A stretch of 19,138 nucleotides of DNA from contig NZ_PUJW01000038.1 in assembly GCF_011189575.1 (NCBI RefSeq), forward strand, positions 1-19,138, written 5' to 3'. How positions within the stretch are numbered: position 1 is the first letter of the stretch; every line of letters starts with the position of its first letter. This stretch comes from Photorhabdus cinerea. Lineage in GTDB: Bacteria > Pseudomonadota > Gammaproteobacteria > Enterobacterales > Enterobacteriaceae. The notes under the pieces were generated by a model that ran no database searches, was not told the DNA's origin, and saw only the letters and a program-made list of their open reading frames with translations. Made by a program: the position numbers and the translations under genes. Below are positions 1-7,613 of this stretch, in pieces.

Positions 1-161
1 GTCAAGAGCGGTTACAAACAATCGGCTATTATCCCAGATTGGAGCAATTAATTAAGAAGTTAATTTTATTAGAGATTCGTCGTGATGACATTAAATCACT
101 GCAAGATATGAGTGATAAAATAAATCAAGTTGCAACGGAAATTTCATTGAAAATAAAATAG
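1..161 (+). CDS. 3' end of an unknown phage protein (partial)
   Basis: An open frame runs in from the left edge (first full codon at position 3) and stops with TAG at 159-161, ten bases before the methyltransferase start. The visible 52 residues are rich in Leu, Ile, Lys and Glu and look helical; they include the stretch LIKKLILLEIRRDD. The start lies outside the window and I recognise no family. Close spacing to the next gene on the same strand suggests the same early phage operon. It could be a DNA-metabolism or regulatory protein, but nothing seen here decides that. Confidence 0.6.
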   Translation, partial: QERLQTIGYYPRLEQLIKKLILLEIRRDDIKSLQDMSDKINQVATEISLKIK

Positions 162-170
162 GGTTAATTT

Positions 171-722
171 ATGTCAGACTTCCGAGGAAGTAATACCCCA
201 AGAGAACTTCGTGATAAATGGCAAACCCCGATTGAGATATTCACAGCGTTAGACATAGAATTTGGTTTCTATTTAGACGCCGCCGCAGATTATAAAAATG
301 CTTTATGTGCTCATTATCTCACGGAACGAGATAACGCACTGGAATGTGACTGGGAGAGTTACGGCTCTATCTGGTGCAATCCCCCCTATTCCAAGATTAC
401 GCCGTGGATAAAGAAAGCAGCTATCGAATGCAGGAAGCAATTACAGACTGTTGTTATGTTAGTTCCAGCTGACACATCAGTCGGCTGGTTTAAACTAGCA
501 ATGAACTCTGTAGATGAAATCAGGCTAATAACAGGAGGTCGTATTTCATTTATTAATGCTGGCAATGGAAAGCCAGTGAACGGAAATAACAAAGGGAGTT
601 TGTTATTAATCTGGCGTCCATTTATCAAACCGCGCGGCATATTAACAACAGTTGATAGAGATAAATTAATATCAATTGGCTCTAATATATTAAAGGAAAT
701 AAAATCACATGAAATTAATTAG
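171..722 (+). CDS. dam: Phage DNA N6-adenine methyltransferase (Dam_phage family)
   Basis: This protein of 183 residues transfers a methyl group from S-adenosylmethionine to adenine N6 in DNA. The catalytic NPPY motif (D/N-P-P-Y/W) is at residues 70-73, after a WCNPPYSK context typical of the Dam_phage family (PF05869). The N-terminal segment DKWQTP at about residues 15-20 and LDAAAD at 35-40 also match that family. Length is normal for the family. In related phages such enzymes protect phage DNA from restriction or alter regulation; which applies here is not visible. Its last 14 bases overlap the next gene, so the two are probably translationally coupled. It belongs to the early/integration side of the phage, upstream of integrase. 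Confidence 0.88.
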   Translation: MSDFRGSNTPRELRDKWQTPIEIFTALDIEFGFYLDAAADYKNALCAHYLTERDNALECDWESYGSIWCNPPYSKITPWIKKAAIECRKQLQTVVMLVPADTSVGWFKLAMNSVDEIRLITGGRISFINAGNGKPVNGNNKGSLLLIWRPFIKPRGILTTVDRDKLISIGSNILKEIKSHEIN

Positions 723-948
723 CTTAATAAGACCAATCGAAGTTGAATACTTTGGCATTGAATTATTAGTTCCGCATTGGACTAAATTTATAGTCACAGA
801 AAACAAGGGATTTGTATTGGCATGGAACAAAAAGCCATCTCAATTAAAAGGAGACTGGAACTCTAAATCACCACGATCTCAATATGAAATTGTAGCCATT
901 GTTGATTTAGAAGATATGGACTGGCGTGAAACTCTCGTCGAACTATGA
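709..948 (+). CDS. Small unknown phage protein
   Basis: This 79-residue protein starts inside the methyltransferase gene and ends with a TGA that overlaps the ATG of the next gene. It has several Trp residues (for example HWTKF near residue 25 and MDWRE near the end) and no membrane segment. It reads like a small soluble single-domain protein. I do not recognise the family. The tight overlaps on both sides argue that it is a real gene in the early operon. Confidence 0.65.
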   Translation: MKLISLIRPIEVEYFGIELLVPHWTKFIVTENKGFVLAWNKKPSQLKGDWNSKSPRSQYEIVAIVDLEDMDWRETLVEL

Positions 949-1166
949 ATGACCAAGTTCTTGAGAACGGACGCCGAAAAATAGCAAGGGAATGCTTAAG
1001 CGAACTGACAGCTCTCAATAAATACGACGATAAAGCAGTAACAGCAATACTCGATAAATATACGCAGCAATTCAAATTAATTATGTCTGAGCATCAGAAG
1101 AAAAAAGCCAGTCCGAAGGGGTGGCTTTCTCAGTATGTGAGAAATTTGCAAAAAGAACAAATATAA
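945..1166 (+). CDS. Small charged unknown phage protein
   Basis: This 73-residue protein is coupled to the gene before it through an ATGA stop/start overlap. It is rich in Lys, Glu and Gln and predicted by eye to be mostly helical, ending in a basic segment (KKKASPKGWLSQYV). No known domain is recognised. Position next to the DUF4224 and integrase genes would fit a small DNA-binding or recombination accessory protein, but this is only positional inference. Confidence 0.6.
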   Translation: MNDQVLENGRRKIARECLSELTALNKYDDKAVTAILDKYTQQFKLIMSEHQKKKASPKGWLSQYVRNLQKEQI

Positions 1167-1190
1167 ATCCATCAGATAATTGAGGTCAAT

Positions 1191-1415
1191 ATGGATGCGC
1201 AAACCGGCATTATTAGCGACACAGATATCGCAGAACTAACAGGATACAAAATCCCATCCAAACAATGCGAAGCATTAAAAGAGGCTGGAATATTTTTTGT
1301 AATCCGTCGAGATGGTAAACCGAGGACGACATGGGAGCATTTCAACAATCCGTTAACACAAAGAATTAGAAATATCCCTCCTCCTCAGGAACCCAATTTC
1401 GGAGCTTTAGATTAA
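1191..1415 (+). CDS. DUF4224 family protein, coupled to integrase
   Basis: This 74-residue protein begins after a good ribosome binding site (GAGGTC, 1180-1185). It carries the DUF4224 signature: an N-terminal segment DTDIAELTGYK followed by a Cys, then FFVIRRDGKP and a Trp-containing tail. Proteins of this family are small, sit directly before tyrosine integrases in many enterobacterial prophages, and have no proven function; a role as a recombination directionality or integrase control factor is plausible from position only. The stop codon shares one base with the integrase ATG (TAATG), which indicates translational coupling. Confidence 0.75.
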   Translation: MDAQTGIISDTDIAELTGYKIPSKQCEALKEAGIFFVIRRDGKPRTTWEHFNNPLTQRIRNIPPPQEPNFGALD

Positions 1416-2431
1416 TGGGAAGGAAACGTAAAAACTCCGCGGATAATTGGATGCCCCCACGAGTTCGCAGAGGGCGATCGGCTTATGAGTTCCTGACGCC
1501 AGATGGCCGAACTATCCGTTTATGTAGTTTTTCATCTACTCAAGCAGAAGTTTGGGTAGCCTATGAAAAACTACTATCTGAGCAGAAAGAACAAGAAACA
1601 CTTGCAGGGCTAGTGAAGGCCTTCTTCATCTCACCCGACTTTACAGATTTAAGCGCGGAGACTCAAAAAGATTACCATAAGTATTCAAACAAATTACTGC
1701 CTGTTTTTGGGAAGATGCTACCAGATAATATCAAGCCAGAGCATATCAGAAAATATATGGATAAGCGCGGGTTGAAGAGTAAAGTTCAAGCAAACAGGGA
1801 GAAGAGCTTTTTATCCGGCGTTTATAGATGGGCTTATGAGCGTGGATTTGTTAAAGGAAATCCATGCAAGGGTGTGCGGCAATTTAAAGAAAAAGTGCGA
1901 GATCGGTATATTACCGATGATGAATATAATGCCCTCTATTCTGTTTCCCCTCCAGTCGTTAAAGTGGCAATGGAGCTGGCTTACCTCTGCTGTGCCAGGC
2001 AAAAAGATGTTCTGGCTATGACATATGCACAAATAAGCGATACAGGAATATTTATTAAGCAGAGCAAAACGGCGGTTGCACAAATTAAAGGGTGGACAGA
2101 GCGACTAAATAACGTTATTGAAATGAGTAAATCGTTACCGCTAGCTGACGGGATCAGTAGTATATATGTAGTTCATCAACGTAAAGGTTCCAGATATACA
2201 AGGGATGGATTTAATAGTAGATGGAGCAAAGCGCATGAAGAAGCTGTCAAAAAATTTCCGGAATTAAATTTCAATTTTACATTTCATGATCTGAAAGCCA
2301 AAGGGATATCTGATTTGGAGGGCCCGCTAACAGAAAAACAAAAAATTTCAGGGCATAAAAATATTACTCAAACTGCTAGATATGACAGAAAAGTGCAAAT
2401 AGTTCCTGTTGTTGGTGGTCAAGGAAAATAG
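1415..2431 (+). CDS. int: Tyrosine-family site-specific integrase
   Basis: This 338-residue recombinase integrates and excises the phage chromosome at a tRNA gene. An N-terminal arm-binding type domain covers about residues 1-60, a SAM-like core-binding domain about 62-155, and the catalytic domain about 160-325. Catalytic residues can be placed: Arg195 (CARQKDV), Lys218 (SKTA), His291 in the HDLK box, where Lys294 takes the usual Arg place as in several phage integrases, His314 (SGHK) and the nucleophile Tyr323 (ARYDRK). Its 3' end points at the tRNA-Leu fragment about 180 bases downstream, the normal place for the cognate attachment site. The reading frame is intact. It is translationally coupled to the DUF4224 gene. 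Confidence 0.93.
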   Translation: MGRKRKNSADNWMPPRVRRGRSAYEFLTPDGRTIRLCSFSSTQAEVWVAYEKLLSEQKEQETLAGLVKAFFISPDFTDLSAETQKDYHKYSNKLLPVFGKMLPDNIKPEHIRKYMDKRGLKSKVQANREKSFLSGVYRWAYERGFVKGNPCKGVRQFKEKVRDRYITDDEYNALYSVSPPVVKVAMELAYLCCARQKDVLAMTYAQISDTGIFIKQSKTAVAQIKGWTERLNNVIEMSKSLPLADGISSIYVVHQRKGSRYTRDGFNSRWSKAHEEAVKKFPELNFNFTFHDLKAKGISDLEGPLTEKQKISGHKNITQTARYDRKVQIVPVVGGQGK

Positions 2432-2456
2432 CTGTTATATGTGATAATTTAATGCC

Positions 2457-2481
2457 AAGGGACTTATAGTCCTTTCTATTT
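2457..2481 (+). terminator. Possible terminator after integrase
   Basis: A seven-pair hairpin (AAGGGAC / GTCCTTT, loop TTATA, one G-T pair) lies 26 bases after the integrase stop and is followed by a T-rich stretch. The T run is interrupted, so efficiency is uncertain. Confidence 0.4.
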
Positions 2482-2608
2482 CGAGCCCTTTTATCTTCAC
2501 TATATTAATTATTTACGGTTTTTAACTAATTGATTTTGTTAATCGACAAAACTTCTTTTTATAGTGAAAATAGAAAGTAACTATCTGATAAATATCATTA
2601 TAACACCT
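2482..2608. other. AT-rich integrase-att spacer with inverted repeats
   Basis: This gene-free AT-rich stretch contains an inverted repeat TTTTGT / ACAAAA (2534-2551). A longer pair reads CTTTCTATTTC at 2472-2482, overlapping the int terminator, and GAAAATAGAAAG at 2566-2577. Such repeats beside an att core are where integrase arm-type and host-factor sites usually lie, but no consensus is known for this integrase, so the role is inference. Confidence 0.35.
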
Positions 2609-2665
2609 GATTTAAAATCCCTCGGCTGTAAGGCTGTGCGGGTTCAAGTCCCGCCCTGGGCACCA
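2609..2665 (+). other. Attachment site: 3' fragment of tRNA-Leu(UAA)
   Basis: These 57 bases read as the anticodon loop (TTTAAAA, anticodon TAA), the 3' strand of the anticodon stem, the variable arm, the T arm (GGGTTCAAGTCCC) and the acceptor 3' strand with CCA of an enterobacterial tRNA-Leu(UAA). The 5' half is missing: the bases before 2609 cannot complete the anticodon stem (CCTGA against TCCCT), and no acceptor or D arm is present. It is therefore not a functional tRNA gene. It is the segment that phages carry as attP or leave behind at attR when they integrate in a tRNA 3' end. The exact crossover point inside it cannot be seen. Confidence 0.85.
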
Positions 2666-2708
2666 TATAAAATTCACTGATAAAACAGTGAGTTAGGGAA
2701 AAGAAAAG

Positions 2709-2732
2709 GCCACCGCAAGGTGGCTTTTTTAT
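2709..2732. terminator. Strong rho-independent terminator beside att
   Basis: A perfect hairpin GCCACC-GCAA-GGTGGC is followed by six T on the plus strand, and by CTTTTCTTTT on the minus strand, so it can act in both directions. It could end the tRNA or int transcript, or the J transcript coming from the right. It looks like a native tRNA-gene terminator carried along with the att segment. Confidence 0.85.
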
Positions 2733-2840
2733 TTGACACAAATCACATTCATAATATTTTCAGAATATGTTTTTTCAAAACTGAATAAACATTCGCACGT
2801 TACGACTATCTATCAATAGCGCAAAACGGCCCTGTTTTTA

Positions 2841-5459
2841 TCACTTCGGCATCTCAGGCCACAGCACATTTGGCGCTTGATTCACATCTACACGAGTCAG
2901 CAACACTCTGTATTTTCTCCATTCGAGTAGAGCTTCTTTCTCTGAGTCTGTAGCGACTTCTAAGTCAACAGAGTCTTGTAGCAATGACAGTGTTTCATTT
3001 GCTTGTTGTAACAGTGTAGCTTGCTGTTGCTTTGCTTCGTTAATCTGATGAGACTTCAGAAGGTCTTTATCAACTACCCACTCTTTACCGTCCCACTTAT
3101 CGAAATCTGTGGGCGGTTTCTTGAATGTCAGTGTATCGGGTAGCTCACCGATTTCCGTAATTTCAGCCCGCTCTCGCGTTAACGTGTCGTAAGCGATTTT
3201 TCCGCGATAATCCGGTAAGATTTCCCAGCGGCTTTTATCTTCACTACGACACACAGCTTCGTCATGAGATTTCGGAAGTTCTGGCGCATCAGGATAAGCT
3301 CCGGCTGATAGACTGACACCGAGCATCACAGTTTCCGGTGCATTAGCCCAAACACTCGATATCTCAGAGGCATTGATAGCACGAACACGAGATTGGTAAC
3401 GTCCTGCATAGATGTTATCGACTTCAAAGCCTAAAGCTGACGTGCGTGGCGCTGATACCCAGTTCCCGTTGTCTTTTCTCCATTCCGATTCATAAGCTAT
3501 AGCGCTGTCAGCAGCATCCCAATCAGCTCGCAATGTAGTTACAGCCAGCCCCTGCACTATTTTAGTGTAAGAAGATATGCGAACGTTTTTTGCTGGTGGC
3601 TGAACACCGGGTGGGATAACTGTTATTGGTTTTTCATCAATTCGAGCACCAGTATCAATATGACTATACTTATCGGGATTGTGACAAACACCGTTAATAG
3701 TGAATGTATTATCATTGTTGTCATCAATGCTTGTGACACGATACAACTGAATAGCCAAATCATCAGCATCAACTGACCACACCGCATTTTTTTGTGGCAT
3801 TTCTGAATATGCCGTCGTGACAGTAACGACTTTGCCGTTGATTGCTTGTACCGTTCTTGCTTCTGATTTGCCGGATGGCAAATTAACTAACAGCCGATCA
3901 CCAGCTTTTGCGCCTGACTCTCTGTCTAGCGTGATGTTTCTACTATTGCATTCCGATACTCTGCCACCGATTACACGCCCAGAAAACAGCTCATCAGCAA
4001 CGCCAATAATATCTCCCGGCAGCGGTATCTTACCTTCCAGTCCTGTTGCAAATGATACAGTCCTGTCATTAGCATTAGTTAACAAAGCCCATCTTCCGCG
4101 CCGATTAGCTTCGCTCTGACGAGTACAACCAATTGCGGTGATTTCGGTTTGGTTTACACCGTATCGTCTAACCAATTTATTATCAGAAACCCTTTCGATT
4201 GCGTCATTGTAGTGATTACTTGGATCACCATATGACACCAGAGCATGAGTATAGCAATTACGCAAACTACCACCACTGCCATTGAATTTTCCATCAACAA
4301 CCGATGCTTTAGTAAAAATACGACTAACATCACGCGGCATATCAGCAATTGCAAAAATCTTATTATCTGACCAATACGTCATTCCACGAAAAATTGATGC
4401 TAAATCACGTAATACTGTATAAGCCTCATTTTGTGCCTGTATATATACATCACATATAAAACGCGGCTCTTTTCCGTTACCGCCCCGACCATCTGTGACC
4501 AATTGATCGCAATACTGAGCAATTTTATAAAGCTCCCATTTATCCACTTGATTCGCTTCTAATCTGTCACCAAGCCCATATAATTTACTTAATAAGATGT
4601 CATAAAAAACCCAGGCTGGGTTGCTACTATGCGCTAATTTAAATGTACCATCCCACATTCCAGAATACGTTCGATTGATAGGGTCATAGTTTGATGGAAC
4701 TTTAATCAATAGTCCTTTAGATAAGATACTAATTTTTGGAATTCGATTATTAAATTGTTCGGCATTAAATGTAACGAATAAAAGTGCGGTATTTGGATAA
4801 CGTAATTTCACGTCAATAACTTCGGCTATTGCTTGAATATTAATTTTATCAGCATATCGACCTGAATTTTTATTCGGCGTTAGTCTACGTACACGGATTT
4901 GCCAGCCAGTTGCCGCACCGGGTAAATCAATACGATGTGAGCGCTCATAAGTTGATGTTGTTTTTCCATCGAATGCCGCTTTAACTACCTGGTTAAATCC
5001 CGCGCCATCAGTGTTTAAATCTATTGCATATTCAATGCGATAACCAGTTGTATCTCCATTATCACGCTGCTGCAATAATTGCGGAACGGAAAACCGGACA
5101 CGCACGGCTGAGAGCTGAGTGTTACTAATAGAGCGTATCCAATGTTGATCACTTTTAAGTTCCATTCCTATGTTAATTTCATTATCAACACTCGGCATCC
5201 CTTTGATGTATTCTTGATGCTGACTACCCGAACGAAATTCCCATGTAACGCCCTCAAAATTCCTTGAACCATCAGGATTTCCAAGCGGAGTACCATCTAA
5301 AAATATCTTTGTATCATCCAAGCCACTCGCTATCTCGCCATTGCTGACTGCAAGCAATATTTTTGCTGTAGATGTAGATAGCAAGTTATCTGGTGATTCA
5401 ACAGGCGTGTGCCCTTTGCCACCCCCGCCCTTTCGCCACTGAATTAATTGAGTTGCCAT
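2841..5459 (-). CDS. J: Lambda gpJ-like tail tip/host-specificity protein fused to a Tfa domain
   Basis: This 872-residue protein is the central tail tip fibre that contacts the host receptor. The N-terminal two thirds follow lambda J: a KGGGGKG start segment, a conserved core with the DILLSKLYGLG and YWSDNKIFAIAD segments, and a fibronectin-III-like region about residues 620-715. Lambda J is about 1130 residues; the usual C-terminal receptor-binding part is absent. Instead, from about residue 722 the sequence becomes that of a tail fibre assembly protein (Caudo_TAP, PF02413): a DKSRWEILPDYRGK segment, FDKWDGKEWV, a coiled helical segment, WRKYRVLLTRVD and a WPEMPK end. The frame is continuous. 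A simple explanation is a deletion joining J to a downstream tfa gene, removing receptor-binding and side-fibre parts. The start has only a weak ribosome site and follows three terminator hairpins. Confidence 0.9.
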   Translation of the reverse strand: MATQLIQWRKGGGGKGHTPVESPDNLLSTSTAKILLAVSNGEIASGLDDTKIFLDGTPLGNPDGSRNFEGVTWEFRSGSQHQEYIKGMPSVDNEINIGMELKSDQHWIRSISNTQLSAVRVRFSVPQLLQQRDNGDTTGYRIEYAIDLNTDGAGFNQVVKAAFDGKTTSTYERSHRIDLPGAATGWQIRVRRLTPNKNSGRYADKINIQAIAEVIDVKLRYPNTALLFVTFNAEQFNNRIPKISILSKGLLIKVPSNYDPINRTYSGMWDGTFKLAHSSNPAWVFYDILLSKLYGLGDRLEANQVDKWELYKIAQYCDQLVTDGRGGNGKEPRFICDVYIQAQNEAYTVLRDLASIFRGMTYWSDNKIFAIADMPRDVSRIFTKASVVDGKFNGSGGSLRNCYTHALVSYGDPSNHYNDAIERVSDNKLVRRYGVNQTEITAIGCTRQSEANRRGRWALLTNANDRTVSFATGLEGKIPLPGDIIGVADELFSGRVIGGRVSECNSRNITLDRESGAKAGDRLLVNLPSGKSEARTVQAINGKVVTVTTAYSEMPQKNAVWSVDADDLAIQLYRVTSIDDNNDNTFTINGVCHNPDKYSHIDTGARIDEKPITVIPPGVQPPAKNVRISSYTKIVQGLAVTTLRADWDAADSAIAYESEWRKDNGNWVSAPRTSALGFEVDNIYAGRYQSRVRAINASEISSVWANAPETVMLGVSLSAGAYPDAPELPKSHDEAVCRSEDKSRWEILPDYRGKIAYDTLTRERAEITEIGELPDTLTFKKPPTDFDKWDGKEWVVDKDLLKSHQINEAKQQQATLLQQANETLSLLQDSVDLEVATDSEKEALLEWRKYRVLLTRVDVNQAPNVLWPEMPK

Positions 5460-5470
5460 ATTTTACCCAT

Positions 5471-5497
5471 AAAAAAAACCTCGCTGAAATTGCGAGG
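5471..5497 (-). terminator. Terminator hairpin directly upstream of J
   Basis: Read on the minus strand, CCTCGC and GCGAGG pair around a short loop, followed by eight T. It ends about a dozen bases before the J start codon, so J translation must depend on transcripts that read through it. Confidence 0.8.
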
Positions 5498-5507
5498 CTG
5501 ATTAAAT

Positions 5508-5531
5508 AAAAAAACCGCAGTTAAGCGGCAT
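5508..5531 (-). terminator. Repeated moron-border terminator, copy 1
   Basis: On the minus strand the element reads GCCGCTTAACTGCGG followed by seven T. Nearly the same element with the same flank (TTTCAT before the stem) recurs before M (9431-9452) and before H (16182-16203), always at the end of an inserted accessory block. Confidence 0.75.
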
Positions 5532-5536
5532 AAATG

Positions 5537-5562
5537 AAAAAACCCGCAATGTGAGCGGGTTT
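5537..5562 (-). terminator. First of three tandem terminators after the I-J moron block
   Basis: On the minus strand AACCCGC pairs with GCGGGTT around an eight-base loop and is followed by T6. A GC-rich hairpin in the same relative place exists in copy 3 (16213-16234). Confidence 0.8.
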
Positions 5563-5616
5563 AATACTAATTTGTATATTTGGTTTTATTATTTATTCTT
5601 CCATATGAAAGGTTAA

Positions 5617-5640
5617 AACCACCGACTTTAGTCGGTGGTT
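5617..5640. terminator. Hairpin at the end of the KilA-N/P63C gene
   Basis: A perfect 11-base inverted repeat (AACCACCGACT / AGTCGGTGGTT) includes the TAA that ends the P63C frame at 5628-5630. On the minus strand it is followed by a short TTTT tract. It could be a terminator or an mRNA 3'-end stabiliser. Confidence 0.6.
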
Positions 5641-6404
5641 GTTGAGTTAGTGTGGTCTGGCAACATAATTTTCTCAATTAGCATTAGTGCTTTTTTGTCT
5701 CTATCACTAAAATATTTTGGCGCGTGTTTAGGTAGCCAAATCGTGTTGAAATGTTCTTTAAAATCAGCCAAATACTCATTTGGGTATAATCTAGCCGGAA
5801 AAATCCTACCATCAGGGTATTCATGGTTATAAGTAGGAAAAGTTTTAGGCTCAACACCTCTGTTATCTCACAGCCATTGAGAGAATATCTTCCCTTCAGA
5901 TATATCTGGAACCATATTCTCTGGTAAGGTATAGCCTGATTGTTCAAGTGGAGCAACCAAGTTGAATGTAAGTTCATTAAGTATAGAAAAATGTGTATGG
6001 GGGATAGCTCTACGATTAATCATATACCTTTCTAAATGAATAGGCAGTTTTGCTTTAACACTGCCGCCACTCATCCATTCATGAACCCATCTAGAAACTC
6101 TAACAGCAAATTTTGGTGACAACCACTGAGCTAAATTTATGCCAACTTGGGGGTGAACCCAAGTTCCTTGGTTTTCTGGCCTACCGCCCGTAAATGATTG
6201 AATCAGCTCCGTTATGGGAATTCCCATATCGCTCGATAGCTCATGTAAGAATGCTGTTGTAGTTTTTACCCTTGCGTAATCAGCAAATAATTTCCCTGCT
6301 GACTTGCACATGGCTGTGGCATTTATATAACCATCCTTAGCCCTTAAGTGGATCACCTCTCCTTCAATCTCATGTGGAATTAGAGCTAGAGAAAATTGTT
6401 GCAT
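5628..6404 (-). pseudogene. KilA-N/P63C-domain protein with an in-frame TGA
   Basis: The first 178 codons encode a KilA-N DNA-binding domain (KDGYINATAMCK near residue 24, then WVHPQVGINLAQWLSP and a VSRWVHEW segment). They continue into a P63C domain (LNELTFNLVAPLE, then MVPDISEGKIFS). A TGA at 5868-5870 stops translation after WL. The same frame then stays open for 79 more codons and completes a normal P63C domain (PTYNHEYPDGR, LYPNEYLADFK, a final TWLPKHAPKYF-like segment with Ile for Thr) to a TAA at 5628. Homologues usually have Arg-Asp at this point, so CGA to TGA is the likely change. The ribosome site AAAGGA precedes the ATG at 6404. KilA-N proteins of phages act as antirepressors or regulators. 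A truncated KilA-N product might still be made. Confidence 0.8.
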
Positions 6405-6477
6405 AACTTATCCTTTAGATTGTTTTTGATGATGATTTAATTGTACAAGTTACACAATACGTTAATTCTGTTAATAC

Positions 6478-6487
6478 ACTGTACAGT
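6478..6487. promoter_or_regulatory. Palindrome upstream of the KilA-N/P63C gene
   Basis: ACTGTACAGT is a perfect ten-base palindrome about 75 bases before the KilA-N start, close to a TATTAA that could be a minus-strand -10 box. It may be an operator. It resembles half of a LexA site but lacks the usual CTGT-N8-ACAG spacing, so LexA control is not supported. Confidence 0.3.
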
Positions 6488-6529
6488 AGTATCCAAAATG
6501 TGATGCTGATAGGGTTTTGAGAGGCATAT

Positions 6530-6552
6530 AAAAGAAAAGCCCAAAAAGGGCT
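6530..6552 (-). terminator. Terminator of the hok transcript
   Basis: On the minus strand AGCCC-TTTTT-GGGCT is followed by TTTCTTTTAT. It lies just past the 3' element that pairs with the hok mRNA 5' end. Confidence 0.7.
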
Positions 6553-6629
6553 CGAATTTAGTCAAAAAGGGCGCTTGAGAGCCATGCTCAACAACAAGAG
6601 ATGACGGGGATTGCTCCCCGCCGTTGCTC

Positions 6630-6779
6630 TTACTTGGTTTCGTAATCCATGAAAACAGCAACCTCGGTTTGTCCGCTTCGAATGCGAACTTCACAGAGGT
6701 CCTTTCTCGTGATAAGTACCGCCGCTAAAGCGGCAACACAGATAACGATGGCGATAAATATCGCTTTTTGCTGTTTCAT
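6630..6779 (-). CDS. hokD: Hok/Gef-family membrane toxin, HokD-like
   Basis: This 49-residue toxin of a type I toxin-antitoxin system has a single N-terminal membrane segment (about residues 6-24) and a periplasmic tail with the family motif RKDLCEVRIRSGQTEVAVF. The match to HokD/RelF of the E. coli Qin prophage is close over the whole length. Hok proteins damage the inner membrane when the antisense RNA is lost. The start at 6779 is chosen because AAGGAG stands eight bases upstream and MKQQKA is the family N-terminus. A longer in-frame ATG at 6836 would be in the position of the Mok leader frame. The gene is intact and sits as a moron between tail genes I and J. Confidence 0.92.
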   Translation of the reverse strand: MKQQKAIFIAIVICVAALAAVLITRKDLCEVRIRSGQTEVAVFMDYETK

Positions 6780-6925
6780 GGTTAGCGTCTCCTTGCCTTT
6801 CGGCGTGTAAGAGGCTAATCTTATGTTGCTAAGCATAAAGAATATGCCTCAAATTGATTGAAAGATCATTTGGGGCTTTCTTCTATCCGCTCCAGCACGC
6901 CAGAGACAGATAGTCTCAAGCACCC
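6780..6925 (-). promoter_or_regulatory. hok mRNA leader with Sok target region
   Basis: Upstream of hok, the minus strand holds the conserved leader: a 5' segment GGGTGCTTGAG (6914-6924), a small GAGAC/GTCTC hairpin, a purine-rich GAAGAAAGCCCC stretch and an ATG at 6836 in the place of mok. The 5' segment is complementary to CTCAAGCGCCC near the mRNA 3' end (6569-6579 on the plus strand), which is the long-range fold that keeps hok mRNA inactive. A Sok antisense RNA would be encoded on the plus strand around 6840-6900; I could not find a convincing promoter for it. Confidence 0.6.
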
Positions 6926-7010
6926 GCCAAAAATATACCAAAGCAAAATATATATATCTACACATTACGCTACTGAATTTATTTGCAGTAAGCCATCCCT
7001 AGCTTATAAT

Positions 7011-7613
7011 TTACTGTTGATCTTCGGTATATATCCCAGCCGAAATAATCGCTCCACCGATTTCACGGGTTCCGTACAAAACAGGAACGGGATTACCTTG
7101 TGCTGTGGTATTGACAGCCCCACCAAAAGCATAAGAAGGTTTATTATCTGCATCTTGTCGCGTTGATAAACCTGGCGGTTGTGGGGCTAGCATTTGAACA
7201 ACGCCACCCAACGCCATAGCGGCACCACCCAATGCAATCGCTCCTCCCCATGTACCTGCTGCACTAAATGCCGCCCACCCAGCCGGACCTGTTAACATTG
7301 CAGCCCCAATAAGTGCGACTCCTAATATTGTTTGAAAGAATCCACCGCGCTTATTACCTTTTATGATCGGGGCAATGCGGATTTCTTCGCTGGTAGTTAA
7401 GTGAAGCTCTTCATTGCTAATATTTCGCTTGCCCTTGAAAATAGCGAATTCAAGCCCTTTCAAATGAGCTTCATTTAGGAACTTTTCAAAACCTTCACAG
7501 CGAACGCTAAGGGATTTTATCGCCTCCCCCGGTGAATCTATAGCAATTTTGTGTTCGCGCCCAAACTGCGCCCCAAGAGTGCCGTAAAGCCGAACTATTT
7601 TTAACTGGCTCAT
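7011..7613 (-). CDS. I: Lambda gpI-like tail assembly protein
   Basis: This 200-residue protein has full length for the family. An N-terminal ubiquitin-like part (KIVRLYGTLGAQFG, then EIRIAPIIKG) is followed by a Gly/Ala-rich hydrophobic stretch about residues 93-140. The C-terminal segment NPVPVLYGTREIGGAIISAG is conserved in lambda-like gpI. It is needed for building the tail tip with J, but is not part of the finished tail in lambda. The start overlaps the K stop (ATGA), indicating translational coupling. In lambda J follows directly; here a toxin gene and a KilA-N gene separate I from J. Confidence 0.9.
   Translation of the reverse strand: MSQLKIVRLYGTLGAQFGREHKIAIDSPGEAIKSLSVRCEGFEKFLNEAHLKGLEFAIFKGKRNISNEELHLTTSEEIRIAPIIKGNKRGGFFQTILGVALIGAAMLTGPAGWAAFSAAGTWGGAIALGGAAMALGGVVQMLAPQPPGLSTRQDADNKPSYAFGGAVNTTAQGNPVPVLYGTREIGGAIISAGIYTEDQQ

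Noticed and set aside
2609..2665. Complete tRNA-Leu gene
   Set aside because: The 5' half (acceptor 5' strand, D arm, 5' anticodon strand) is absent; only the 3' part matches.
3817..4119. Plus-strand open frame of 100 residues inside J
   Set aside because: It lies wholly within the well conserved J coding region and has no protein likeness.
6478..6487. LexA (SOS) box
   Set aside because: The palindrome ACTGTACAGT lacks the eight-base spacing between CTGT and ACAG.
6858..7166. Plus-strand open frame over the hok leader and the end of I
   Set aside because: It overlaps two supported features on the other strand and has no ribosome site or family likeness.
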